Origin: Arthrobotrys musiformis
Lineage: Eukaryota; Ascomycota; Orbiliomycetes; Orbiliales; Orbiliaceae
DNA length: 64,000 nt
Reading direction: 5' to 3'
Assembly (NCBI GenBank): GCA_036971715.1
Contig: JAVHJL010000001.1
Span: 372,001-436,000, forward strand
A program made the translations under genes and the position numbers. The notes under the pieces were generated by a model. It worked only from the letters and a program-made list of their open reading frames with translations, was not told where the DNA came from and searched no databases. Below, piece by piece: positions 33,257-43,115 of the stretch. Position 1 is the first letter of the stretch; each line of letters begins with the position of its first letter.

Positions 33257-33910
33257 TTAACCCTTCAATCCATGACGGAGCCTGCTAGAACAATTATCAA
33301 GGAGGTTCTGCATCCTCACAAGGGTAGCGATGCCAGACGCCATTAACTCCGCCATTTTCTCCAAGCGAATCTGAGTCTCTTGGTCAAGGCCCTTAGCAGA
33401 AGCTACGATCCCTCTCCATTTCCCCTCAATTCGTTTCATTTTTTCTCTCCATGACTCTCCGTATTCATCAGGGTCTCCGGTTGGTGCTTCAGAGGGTTCT
33501 GGAGCCTTGGCTGGAGACTTCTTTGGCGTCTTCCTTGGAAGCTTTTCTGAGGACTTCCCGAGAGGCTTGGACGGCAACCTGTCGGTCGACTCCAATGGCT
33601 CGGCGGGGGAAGAGTGGGTTTCTTCCTTCGGAAGAGCAGCCGGTTTTGATTCAGAGATTTTGGTCTCATTTGGTGGATCAATTACACCCTAGAGATGCAT
33701 ATCCCTATTAGGGAGGCCCTGACGTCATGAAAAGGAGAGGGTACTCACTTTAACGGTGTCTTTGATGGTATCGTCGATGACATCCTTAGCAGTGTCATCG
33801 ACAATATCCTTGATGGCTTCTCCGGGGTCCGGGGCAGAGCTAGCCTCGCCGGCCTCGACACTTGCCTTGAACGTGGCGAATGAAACAGCTCTGTTCTTCT
33901 TGCGGGCCAT
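33257..33910 (-). CDS. Small Lys/Pro-rich hypothetical protein, 197 aa
   Basis: Two exons (33910-33749 and 33688-33257) join with a GTGAGT donor and a TCTAG acceptor in phase 0, for 198 codons with stop. The start MARKKNRAVSF is basic. A repeated acidic motif follows (DIVDDTAKDVIDDTIKDTVK), then a Pro/Lys/Ser-rich disordered middle. A C-terminal helix-forming segment (EKMKRIEGKWRGIVASAKG and IRLEKMAELMASGIATLV) could be a coiled coil. I do not recognise it. It could be a nuclear or chromatin-associated accessory protein from composition alone, but that is a guess. Confidence 0.6.
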
Positions 33911-35369
33911 TATGTCGCTTTGATGTTCTTGATGTTCGGTTGGATGAAAAGATGGGGGTTTAGGATGTTCGAGAGTTGGAGGATGTTGTTTGTGATGATG
34001 TTGGAAGCAGCGTTGTTTGTGATGGTATTGGAAACAGGGTGGTGATTAAGTAGAAGGGAGAAGGCGAGCGCGTGTTGATTTGGGAAGTCTGCGCTGGTCG
34101 TAGTGCTTAAAAAATTGATTTCGATACGGGCCGTCGTGAAGGTCTAAGTCCATCGAGATCTACCTATACACCTACTATTGAATCTATGAAACTGATACCC
34201 ACAACAATCATCTTTTTGATTTCGATTCGGTCCAATACAGGGCTCTGGATTACATGTACTACTGCTAGGCTTATATTATATACAGTCACCCGATATTTAT
34301 CTCGTAAACCAAATACTGCTGCATGATACACAAAGGAATCAATGTGCATGTTGGAGCCGAAGCAGTTTGACAAAATACTCGCAATTGTATTAAATTGAGG
34401 ATATGAGTTTATGCTTGAACCCTGTCTAGTAAACCAGAGCTGGACTAGCAGCGATATAAGAGCTGGGCAGAGCTTGAACCATTATGAGACTACTTAAACC
34501 CTTTCACGAGTTCGTGTGCTTAGCTTCTCCTCGATACTGGTGGGCCAACTCTTCGAGATGTTGATTTGTTGCATTTTGTGGTCATTGGCTCATTTTACAC
34601 ACCGACAATCAAAAACGTAAAACCGCAATGAAAATCGAGAGACAAATCCAGAGTTTTTATTCTCTGGATCCCCTTGGGACACTAGAATGTCGAATGGTAA
34701 TAAATCGTTTATTTCGAAGGCTATAGCTAGCTAGTGCTGGATCAAGTCTGTGCTGGTCTCGCGGCGTTGGATTCGAGCTTCACAGAAAAGCGGCAAAAAG
34801 TGTTGACTGGATCTTGTGACACCAGACTTAATTACGGACCATATTGGGCTGGTGACACAGAAATCATTACCATATACAGACTTCTAGGTACGTAGAGACG
34901 AAACAGTCTCCAATATCCTGATACTAATATAACATTGAAGGGAAACTCCAAGGCGAACTAAATTTCCACCAAATTGTTAGTTCGGGGAACTCGTTTGTTT
35001 GATTAGGCTAGCTAGGAGGCAGATCGGGCGTACTTGACAACCTGGTATTTCCTTTTGACGCGCTAACTGGCGAGAGAGGCTGCCGAAAAATCCTATTTGT
35101 TGGATTTCGCGGAACGGCAGTGCCACGACACTGCCACCACAAAAGTCGATACCAAAGCTCGTCAATTGATGAGTCGTTTGAGTCCCCGTACAAAAGGGGC
35201 TATTTCGAATTAAGAGGGGAACATATAAAGACCGAAGCGCGCCCAGGGTTTGGAGATGGTATCGATACCACGAAAAACCCCGCTGGAACTTCGTACGGTG
35301 TCACGGGAAGTCGATATCCTTGGATCCTTAGCTTAATCTGTACGCCGGTCGCCAGATCCACCCAACGCC
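33911..35369. other. Intergenic region, about 1.5 kb
   Basis: This stretch contains one isolated arm (34297-34311) of the repeat whose hairpin form lies at 48171-48221, and the A-box-like 11-mer at 34754-34764. The rest is AT-rich unique sequence with promoters for the flanking genes. No gene is called. Confidence 0.4.
34297..34311 (+). repeat. Single degenerate arm of the TTATCTCGTAAACCA repeat
   Basis: TTATCTCGTAAACCA is identical to the first 15 bases of the hairpin arm at 48171. The next 14 bases are similar but not identical, so this looks like an older, solitary copy. Confidence 0.55.
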
Positions 35370-36491
35370 ATGCATATGCGTCTCCACAGAGGGTCGCGGA
35401 CAACGGCTTCGGCTAAGGGAAAACAGCCCGAAACCCAAACCACATCCTCCATCTTCCTCATTCACGAAATCCTCGAAGCAATACTTCTGGATGTACCCGC
35501 GATCGACCTCTTGTTGAATTGTCGCGGGGTTTGTAAAACGTGGAAGGATCTGATTGAGACTACATCCCCGGATCTAAGATATTATTCTTTTTCGGGGCTG
35601 AGGCGTCCGCGTGCAGGCTCGGATGAAGAAAAAGAGAGGCCTCGGACACCCGATGAAATACTGCCATCATTTGAATATGGTGTGCCGCAGGACAAAACCA
35701 CCAAAACCACTCCGGTCCTAACCCCAATCGCATTGGAAATCCTCGCCATATTCTGGAAAAGGTTGGCAAAGAAAGCCGTCAAAACATCGAGAGAAAAGCG
35801 GGAAGACGACGATGCAGAAAGCACGCACTTTTTCCGGGCGTTTTACAAAGCCGCCCACTGCGGCGCCAGGAGTTACGATAGTTCTCGAGAGTCCGGGTTT
35901 TTCTATACAACCTCGATGTTTGTGCTATTTTTGTGCTTTGTGCCGATAGCTACTCCGATATACCATGTTTACGATAAAGTACTGCGGCCGATTGGGCCGA
36001 CTCATCTAAAACAAAGATGGTATAAGAGAACCAGCAAAAACCTTATCAAGGAGTTCCAGCCAATTTGGGAAAAAGTCCAAATCTTCTACCCACGAGACCC
36101 GAAAACCCCCCTTATCACCATCGGAGGGTGTACAAATTGGAGATCTAGGGACGACTGGTGGGATTACGATTTCCAACTGGATACGACGTTCCAGGGACTT
36201 CCGGAAGCGGCATTGGCATTGATGATGCCCTTAGTTCAGGCGGGGTATGCTTATCGACCGACCAAGTTCGATCCTACAGCGTATTCTAGGCCTACGGCGT
36301 TTTTTGGGCCTAAAGTGGTGATCGATCTGAAACGCCAAGATGGTGTGAATAATATACATCGATATGCGGACTACTCACCGAGGGAGGTTATTATATTCGG
36401 AGGGCATCGGCCTTATGATGTCATAAGAGATTTTGCCAGGCCCCCGGAAGTTGGCTTCGCGCGACTTTCGGACAAGACGATTCGAGGCTGA
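35370..36491 (+). CDS. F-box protein, 373 aa
   Basis: Single exon. The F-box lies at about residues 27-70: FLIHEILEAILLDVPAIDLLLNCRGVCKTWKDLI with its LL-x-C-R-x-V-C-K-x-W core. It would bind Skp1 and bring a substrate to an SCF ubiquitin ligase. No leucine-rich, WD or Kelch repeats follow. The remaining 300 residues contain a hydrophobic stretch near 185-205 (SMFVLFLCFVPIATPIYHVY) that could be a membrane helix, and a Trp-rich stretch (TNWRSRDDWWDYDF). Filamentous ascomycetes have many lineage-specific F-box proteins of this size with unknown targets. A second in-frame ATG two codons downstream is an equally good start. Confidence 0.8.
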   Translation: MHMRLHRGSRTTASAKGKQPETQTTSSIFLIHEILEAILLDVPAIDLLLNCRGVCKTWKDLIETTSPDLRYYSFSGLRRPRAGSDEEKERPRTPDEILPSFEYGVPQDKTTKTTPVLTPIALEILAIFWKRLAKKAVKTSREKREDDDAESTHFFRAFYKAAHCGARSYDSSRESGFFYTTSMFVLFLCFVPIATPIYHVYDKVLRPIGPTHLKQRWYKRTSKNLIKEFQPIWEKVQIFYPRDPKTPLITIGGCTNWRSRDDWWDYDFQLDTTFQGLPEAALALMMPLVQAGYAYRPTKFDPTAYSRPTAFFGPKVVIDLKRQDGVNNIHRYADYSPREVIIFGGHRPYDVIRDFARPPEVGFARLSDKTIRG

Positions 36492-36900
36492 GTTTACATT
36501 TTTTTCCCTTTTTTTGCACAAACGTTGCATTGCCCTTTTTTTTTTGTCTGTGCAGTAGTCGGGTTGGAGTTTACTATTTTTTTTTTTTTTTTTTGGGTTG
36601 GGGGGGCTTATTTCGATGTGTCAGTGGAGTTGGGCGTTTTATATAGTACTCAAGAGCATACCCACTGAGTTTGGTCCGGGTGCGACGGGATTTGTGCCTT
36701 CGGCACGTCTTCAATCACTTTCTTTTTTCTGTACCAAATCTTTTACAAAACATACTGTAAATACAAATCAAATTCTATACGGGCTACCGTTGATCGGAAG
36801 CTAAAGACAAGAGCTATCGAAATTGTATATAGTAATTAGCAAAGTCCCGGACGAAACTTGCGCGCGCTAAAAATAGAAACTAGCTATACACATGACTCTT
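36492..36900. other. Convergent intergenic region, 409 bp
   Basis: Spacer between the F-box gene (+) and the protease gene (-). T-rich runs at about 36500-36545 and 36570-36594 would suit polyadenylation of the F-box transcript. No gene. Confidence 0.4.
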
Positions 36901-37899
36901 TTACTCGACTAATATAGGGGTATCTTTCGATCTTCCAACCCCGCCTCCAGTACTTTGAAGAACATGCGGATTTCCATTGTCTTCCAAGAAACCCAATATA
37001 CCTTCCCACGCAACGCCCCTCCTCATTCCCGTCTCGTCGTCCCAACTAGAATGCATTCCAACAACTGGTCCATCCTTCCTCATACACAAAGGCGCCCCAC
37101 TATGCCCCCAATAAGTCCAACAATCATGCATCAGAGCCCCTATCTCGCTGTTATCATGCACATCCGCGCCCTCAGCGATACCCCTGTATCTTCCATAACT
37201 GATGTGGAGTACATCATAGTTCGTTTTGAGACCCGGTTTCGGAGCTTCTAGATCTTCATCGCCGGGGTGGCCGATACATATCATTTGTGCATTTTTCTTG
37301 GGTGACGTTGGTGATATTTCTAGGAATGGGAAAGAGGTGTATTCTCCATTGTTGGCTGGATTAGTTGTTGCAAGTGTAGAAGTTGGATCCTGCTCTGCTG
37401 CGATAATTTGTAAAAGTGCGAGGTCGCGGGTGTGGTCGTACGCAATACACTTTGCTTGAACAACCCGACCAGATGCGAAGATGAGCCATTTGGTACTATT
37501 TTGTTCCAATTCAGAGGGGTCTTCGGAGACGCAATGGGAGCAAGTTAGGAGTAGTCCCGTTGGCGAAATGCAAAAGGCCGTGCCTGCCTCCGATTGTGCG
37601 AAGACCAACGTTGATAGAAGGGTATGTTTGAGGTTTGGTTCAAGTGTAAGGATAGCTTGCGGTGTTGAGTTTTTTAAAAGACGCTGTTTTTTAAGTAGTA
37701 GTGTTAGGTCGTGTTTAGAGAGCCCGGTGGATTTTGTGGAGAGAGTTGAGGGGTGCGAAAGGCGAGGTATCGAGGATTGCAGTGGTGGTGCGTTGACAGC
37801 GGGTGCGCGACGTAAGTCAGGGATCTCAGGCGCGGATGCAGAGGTGCCAGGCCCTAAGGTTTTACGTGTAAGGCTGCGGGTCGTACGGCGGGTGGTCAT
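36901..37899 (-). CDS. Trypsin-like serine protease, 332 aa
   Basis: Single exon from an ATG at 37899. The trypsin-like triad is visible: His 122 in LLLTCSHCVSE, Asp 159 in YDHTRDLALLQI, and Ser 267 in YWGHSGAPLC. The chain starts with a basic, disordered region of about 75 residues and has no signal peptide, which points to an intracellular enzyme of the type found beside or within fungal multidomain proteins rather than a secreted digestive protease. The C-terminal tail is short. No target is evident. It lies 790 bp from the left end of the CHAT/caspase island, but nothing else ties it to that group. Confidence 0.85.
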   Translation of the reverse strand: MTTRRTTRSLTRKTLGPGTSASAPEIPDLRRAPAVNAPPLQSSIPRLSHPSTLSTKSTGLSKHDLTLLLKKQRLLKNSTPQAILTLEPNLKHTLLSTLVFAQSEAGTAFCISPTGLLLTCSHCVSEDPSELEQNSTKWLIFASGRVVQAKCIAYDHTRDLALLQIIAAEQDPTSTLATTNPANNGEYTSFPFLEISPTSPKKNAQMICIGHPGDEDLEAPKPGLKTNYDVLHISYGRYRGIAEGADVHDNSEIGALMHDCWTYWGHSGAPLCMRKDGPVVGMHSSWDDETGMRRGVAWEGILGFLEDNGNPHVLQSTGGGVGRSKDTPILVE

Positions 37900-38687
37900 A
37901 ATTTGAAAGGAAATAGAGTCTCGATGTGGCCTCTTAAAGGTGGCAGCTTTGAGTCCGTCTATGTCTTCTGCGACGCGCTACGCAAGTATCCCGTTGTCCC
38001 AACGTCTGCTGTTGTATTTTTCTCTCAATCGAAAGTTTGTGGTTGAACTTTGTACAACGTTGTACACGTGTGTGCATATGCCAGTTTCGAGATCTCGACA
38101 CTAAGTAGAGTGAAAACCCATCTCTTCAAGTCGGTATATTCTGCATCCTACGAAATTGCTCGTGCTGGTGGCACTCAGCTGATATTTATCATGCCGTTTC
38201 CAACGGCCAGGCCAGGATTCTGGTCCAGGTGAGGATTCAATTAGAAGCTATACCGTTATCGGCTAGCTATACAGAACCGGCTTAGTCTGGGTAACATACG
38301 ACAAGGTTTATTATACAACAGCGAATGTCTAAAACAACACCTGAAGCCGTTGGAAGCTCTACAAATAAGTATCGAATATATACACCTGGTATTGATTCTG
38401 TGTAAGATAGTTGGAACTGCAATAAGTGGAAAACCCAGTAGCGATGTTCTTGAATATTCATATTAACTGACAATATACCTCTGAAACAATTATATGACAA
38501 CTCCGAAAATACAAATGTTTGACAACGCGTTAAGTGATGGGTTTTCAAGATACGAAATTTCAAAAATGCGTTTATCGACTTCAAGCTAAGACCGTAATTA
38601 CAAAATATTGACAATAAAAAAGAAGATTTGTGCCACCGACTCAAGCTGATTTGTTAGGGTGCTTCGTTGAATTGGAATAGCCGTTCC
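37900..38687. other. Intergenic region, about 790 bp
   Basis: Holds the promoter of the protease gene (-) and the 3' flank of the CHAT gene (-). No coding region or repeat is seen. Confidence 0.4.
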
Positions 38688-41600
38688 TTATGGCCCGACA
38701 TGAACGTAGGCTGCCCAAATAAGCGGGTTACCTAGCTCACTCTGAGGATTATTTTGGTTCTGATATCCGTAGGGCCTAACAGTCCTTGGGCCTCTCTGAC
38801 TAGTTTCCTCATTCTCAGGACCTTCAGATAACGGAGTCTCTGTGAGGCCGTTCCCATCCCCGCCCTTCGTGATCTCTCGTAGACGTCTTGTAGCATTGTG
38901 CACCCCTAGGGCGATCTTGTCGCCGTTGATGACGCCGTTTTCTATTATCGTCCGATAAAACTCTTCCGCAGCCACAACGCAGTATTCGTCGGAAACCTCC
39001 CACAATGTTCCTACCACATGCTTGAAACCGGCGAGTTGACAAGCAGTTACCAAGTGTATGGCTTCGTCCTGTAGTTTCTCTGCGCTGTTGTTGCTTGTCG
39101 AGCAAGCTGAAAGGTACGCAAGCAAAGGGGAGTTCTGTCGAAAGTCTGACTCAATGAGATCGTTGACGGTTAAAGGGTTTTGTTGCCAGTCGCTGACGAG
39201 TAAAGAGCTTTTTGACGGGTCTAACGGGTTCGATTCACCATGTCCGGCGAAATGAAAGACTGAGCATGAACTCAAGGCATTTAAAAGAGCTTGCTTGCAT
39301 GGACGTTCCAACTTTACTGTTGTAATTTGGCTTGGGAAAAGCTTCGCCAGGGCGCTTACCTCCTTCGCAGCGTACTCAAGATTGGAATATCCCGGCGTCT
39401 CGTCCATCGAAACCAGCAACGCCTCATCAGGGCGGATTTCAGAAATTTTTGAATTTTGGCGACTATACAAAAGTGCTTTGATGGATGGGCTATATGATGA
39501 TATGACTCTGTCAAGGGTTGTATTGTATTTATTGGGGGCTGGAACGTCTCCATTGATGGGCTCTTGGGTGTGATACCCCGCGGCGTGCAGAGGCAGCAAG
39601 CTTAGTTGTCCGGTTGGGATCCACCAGACACGAGGCCAGTTGTCGTTTACTGGTGGGGCCAAAAAACTTAGTTCGTTCAAGATGGGGTTAACGATTACGT
39701 CCCAAAGCCACTCTAACATGCGCGAGATTCCGCGAATAAGATGAGGGGCTGGGGCGTGGCTGGAGCGCACCGATTTCATGAACTCGACATTTTTTTCGAT
39801 ATCTTCCATTCGCAAGTTCGGAAGATGCAAGGATCGGATGACGTGGCTTTCGATGAGGAAGGCGTCGCAACTGTAGGAGCTGGTGTTGATGACGACGACG
39901 GGTCCTTGACACGCGACGCCCATCATCTCCTCAACTTCCGGGGGCAGTAAAAACCTTTTAAAGTTAGGTAGCAAGCGGATGCCATCAATAATTTCCTCTA
40001 GTTCGATGTTTGCATCGTAGACGTCTATTCCCTGAAGAGAAACTGGAGCGCTGGCAGCTGTTCCAGAATCTAGTATATTCCGGAGTTGTTCAAACCTTCC
40101 CGCTGTCTCTGGATACTGCAATCTGAGCTCTGATAAGTCTGTTCGGGTTCCAAACCGCAGGCCTGTAATGACGCCTCTACCTAGCTCGAGCAACTGTAAA
40201 GCCTGATGCGGATCATTTTCTGCTTTTAAAATAGTGGCCGTGGCGTCCGAAGCTAAGCCGGCAAACCGTTCCAAAGCATGTTGTTGATCTCGCTGTTTTA
40301 ACTGGCGTGGGGCAATTAACGGAAGAAGCTTTATGGCAAGTTCTGCCATGGGGGCCGCTTCGGTCCACATTTTATTCCTGGATAAGCAGTCGAAAGCAAG
40401 TCGCGCAGCCGTTAGCCGAAGATCTAGTTGGCCATGCAACGATCTTGCTGCTTCTCCGAAATAGGCAAGCGATCTTTCGAAATCGTTGATTGAATTTAAG
40501 CGCTGGGATCTTATTGATAGAGATGCCGCTAGGGCAGATAGGCTGTGCGCCCTCTTCGGATGATCATGAGGAACTTCTGCTACCCCCTCTTCGCCTATTT
40601 GTATAGCCAGTTGTAAATAACCTAAATTGTCGGTTTCGGAAAATTTCTTTGAGTACAGGTTGACTAAATTGTTCGAAGCTCCCGACGCGTAAAATCCTTT
40701 AGGCATAATTTCCAGAGCTTGTTTCGAGATTTCAATAGCGTTATCAAGATAGGTTGCGTCATGTGTTTCGTTGAACGCCTGAGCCAAATCCAGGCTGAGA
40801 TTATGTAAAAAAGCCGCCCTACGAGGACTATCGTCCAACGCCATTTTGGCGGCCTCCTCACCAGCTTTGATGGCTGAATTTAGATCATCAAGATTGCCAG
40901 TTCGCCTTGATCTCCTAGAAAGAGCTATCGCTAGATTTCCCAATACCTCGCCATCAATTTCTTGGTTGGCGGACGTAATTGCAACGGCTTCTTGACTCGT
41001 TTCAATAGAAAGATCTAAATCATCCAAGTTCCCAGTGATTTCAAATCTTGTCGTGAGAAAACTGCTTAATTCACGTAGAACTCTTGGCTTCAGCGGATCG
41101 CCACGGGGGATTGTTGGTAGAGCTTCCTTGGCTTGGTTGATAGCAATCTGTAGATCATGGAGATCCCGACTTTGTTCAAACTTGTATCCAGAAAGAGAGG
41201 CCTTATGACTTAGAAGTCCTGCTCTACGGGGATCGTCGCGAGGCACTAGCTCTAGAGCGTCCGTATTTGCTTGGATAGCCATATGAAAATCGTCGACATT
41301 GTGAGTGTAATCGAATCTGACTGTGCAATAAGTTCCTATGCTGTACAACACCGATACTCTGGCTCTTTCCGCATCGGCTCCGGGTATCCTTCCGATTATT
41401 TGGAGGGCTTTCTGATATAACTCGATGGAATTTCCCAAATCATCGAGACTAATAGTTTGTTTAAATTTCTTTGAGAAAAGCTGGGCCAAGAAGACTAAGG
41501 CGTCAAACTTCGTTGAGTCGCTAGGCGCTACTATTACAGCTTTTTCGCCAAACCCGATAGCAGCGTGTAAATCGTCAAGATTTTCAGTTGTCGAGATCTT

Positions 41601-43115
41601 GTATCTAGCTTCAAAACACCTTGCTATCTCTCTCAGGAGTTGTACTTCGATCATAAAATCGCGGTCAGCAGACACCGATACTATCGCCAGGCCTTCTTCG
41701 CCCATTTTAATAGCTTTGTTTAGGTCCTCAAGGCTGTGAGATTGGAAGTATCTAGTTTGTAGAAGTTTGCATAGATCGGAGAAGATGGCTGGTTTTGGAA
41801 ATTGCGAAAGCTCGTGCCCCGATGTCAGGAGTTCTTCACATAGTTTTATAGCCGTGTCTAGATCATCGGGGCTGTAAGATTCGCCCTGTATCGCTCGCAT
41901 AATCCTGGAGAGGGTCCTTACTTTCTCGAGCTCCTGCGTTGGCAGCGAAACTGTGTTGGGTGGTGGCGCGCCCGAGCCCGCCATCATTTCAAACATGACA
42001 TTCAATTCTTCCATCTCCTCCGTCGAGCCCGTCTGCAAACATTTTCTACGTTTCATCTTGACCAGGTCGTGGAATTGATGTTGCCAGTCAGGGCGTCCCA
42101 ATGTCGCCATTGTTTCAGCGCGGAGCACAGCTTGACTGAGATCGTCCAAAGAATTTGTGCATTCATGCCTTTTCATCAGCATCGTAATAAGATTTCTCAA
42201 CCGGGGCGGATATTTCGGATCATCGGTATCTGTATTGTCCACCGCCTTCTCATAGTTTTTGGTCGCATTGTCGATGTCTTCTACTGCGCCGGTTCTCGAA
42301 AAGATGAAATAGTGGATACTACCGAGTAGACTCAGCTGATCACATAGAGCGTCGGCTTCTGGGTCTGCTCCAACGTCCGGTTCCAGGCTCGCCTCTGTAA
42401 CGCTAGCGATCTCATAAAGCTGCTCCAAATCCATGTTTAAGAATGATAACTCAATCGCATCGTCAGGGAACTCCAGGTCTCGATAGTATTCCAGGTCTCG
42501 ATAGTATTCTAGCTCTAGCGAGTGGCCGAGCTCTGGGCGATTGCTGTTTAAAGCACTTGACACTTGAATCGCAGCGCCTGGTGGCGGGTCTATCCAGTCA
42601 GACTTCGAATCAGGTCGACTGAAAGATGCTATTTGGCTGTTATTTTCCTCTTCGATTATTTTCATCGACCCCCCATCCAGCTCCCCCGTCTCCTGGGTAC
42701 TCCCACTTTTACTTAATTTGAAGACGGCGCTAATCCCAGAAACTTTTGCAGAAGAATTTGAAGTGTGCGCCTCCCCAGAAACATTAACATCGGCCATCAT
42801 AAGAATCGAGTCATTCTCTGAATCACGAGATTTTGAACAATGCGCTTCGGACACCTCTTCCATAACGGGGCTCGAGCTTTCACTCCTCCCAACCGGCGTG
42901 CAGAGAGGCCTCTTTTCTTCTCCTTCAACTTGCGACTCGCAATTTCTTGCCGCTTTGATCTCCTCTAATTGCTCTAATTCGTACTCGATCTCTCTGATCC
43001 TCCTTGTAGCTTCGAGTGTATCTGCTTGGTAGCGCAGATCCCTGATCTTTTGCCATTGTTTTACTTCTTCTAATTGATGTTCTAGACTCCTGGTTCTCTT
43101 CGTTTGTGGCAACAT
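38688..43115 (-). CDS. TPR-CHAT caspase-fold protease, about 1475 aa
   Basis: Intronless frame. The first in-frame ATG is at 43115; the codon opening the frame at 43148 is TTG. The layout is a basic coiled coil (about residues 10-50), a disordered Ser/Glu-rich region to about 190, then some 800 residues of TPR-like repeats with the recurring phrase NLDDLxxAIxxGEEA, and a C-terminal CHAT domain. In the CHAT domain, FHFAGHGES gives the catalytic His (about 1292) and YLSACSTSNN the catalytic Cys (about 1338), so it should be active. A 40-residue polar insert precedes the final NPLIWAAYVHVG strand. CHAT proteases are caspase/separase relatives; in bacteria and fungi they cleave gasdermin-type pore formers, and TPR repeats serve as sensor. 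An 18-bp exact tandem duplication lies at 42473-42508. Confidence 0.9.
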   Translation of the reverse strand: MLPQTKRTRSLEHQLEEVKQWQKIRDLRYQADTLEATRRIREIEYELEQLEEIKAARNCESQVEGEEKRPLCTPVGRSESSSPVMEEVSEAHCSKSRDSENDSILMMADVNVSGEAHTSNSSAKVSGISAVFKLSKSGSTQETGELDGGSMKIIEEENNSQIASFSRPDSKSDWIDPPPGAAIQVSSALNSNRPELGHSLELEYYRDLEYYRDLEFPDDAIELSFLNMDLEQLYEIASVTEASLEPDVGADPEADALCDQLSLLGSIHYFIFSRTGAVEDIDNATKNYEKAVDNTDTDDPKYPPRLRNLITMLMKRHECTNSLDDLSQAVLRAETMATLGRPDWQHQFHDLVKMKRRKCLQTGSTEEMEELNVMFEMMAGSGAPPPNTVSLPTQELEKVRTLSRIMRAIQGESYSPDDLDTAIKLCEELLTSGHELSQFPKPAIFSDLCKLLQTRYFQSHSLEDLNKAIKMGEEGLAIVSVSADRDFMIEVQLLREIARCFEARYKISTTENLDDLHAAIGFGEKAVIVAPSDSTKFDALVFLAQLFSKKFKQTISLDDLGNSIELYQKALQIIGRIPGADAERARVSVLYSIGTYCTVRFDYTHNVDDFHMAIQANTDALELVPRDDPRRAGLLSHKASLSGYKFEQSRDLHDLQIAINQAKEALPTIPRGDPLKPRVLRELSSFLTTRFEITGNLDDLDLSIETSQEAVAITSANQEIDGEVLGNLAIALSRRSRRTGNLDDLNSAIKAGEEAAKMALDDSPRRAAFLHNLSLDLAQAFNETHDATYLDNAIEISKQALEIMPKGFYASGASNNLVNLYSKKFSETDNLGYLQLAIQIGEEGVAEVPHDHPKRAHSLSALAASLSIRSQRLNSINDFERSLAYFGEAARSLHGQLDLRLTAARLAFDCLSRNKMWTEAAPMAELAIKLLPLIAPRQLKQRDQQHALERFAGLASDATATILKAENDPHQALQLLELGRGVITGLRFGTRTDLSELRLQYPETAGRFEQLRNILDSGTAASAPVSLQGIDVYDANIELEEIIDGIRLLPNFKRFLLPPEVEEMMGVACQGPVVVINTSSYSCDAFLIESHVIRSLHLPNLRMEDIEKNVEFMKSVRSSHAPAPHLIRGISRMLEWLWDVIVNPILNELSFLAPPVNDNWPRVWWIPTGQLSLLPLHAAGYHTQEPINGDVPAPNKYNTTLDRVISSYSPSIKALLYSRQNSKISEIRPDEALLVSMDETPGYSNLEYAAKEVSALAKLFPSQITTVKLERPCKQALLNALSSCSVFHFAGHGESNPLDPSKSSLLVSDWQQNPLTVNDLIESDFRQNSPLLAYLSACSTSNNSAEKLQDEAIHLVTACQLAGFKHVVGTLWEVSDEYCVVAAEEFYRTIIENGVINGDKIALGVHNATRRLREITKGGDGNGLTETPLSEGPENEETSQRGPRTVRPYGYQNQNNPQSELGNPLIWAAYVHVGP

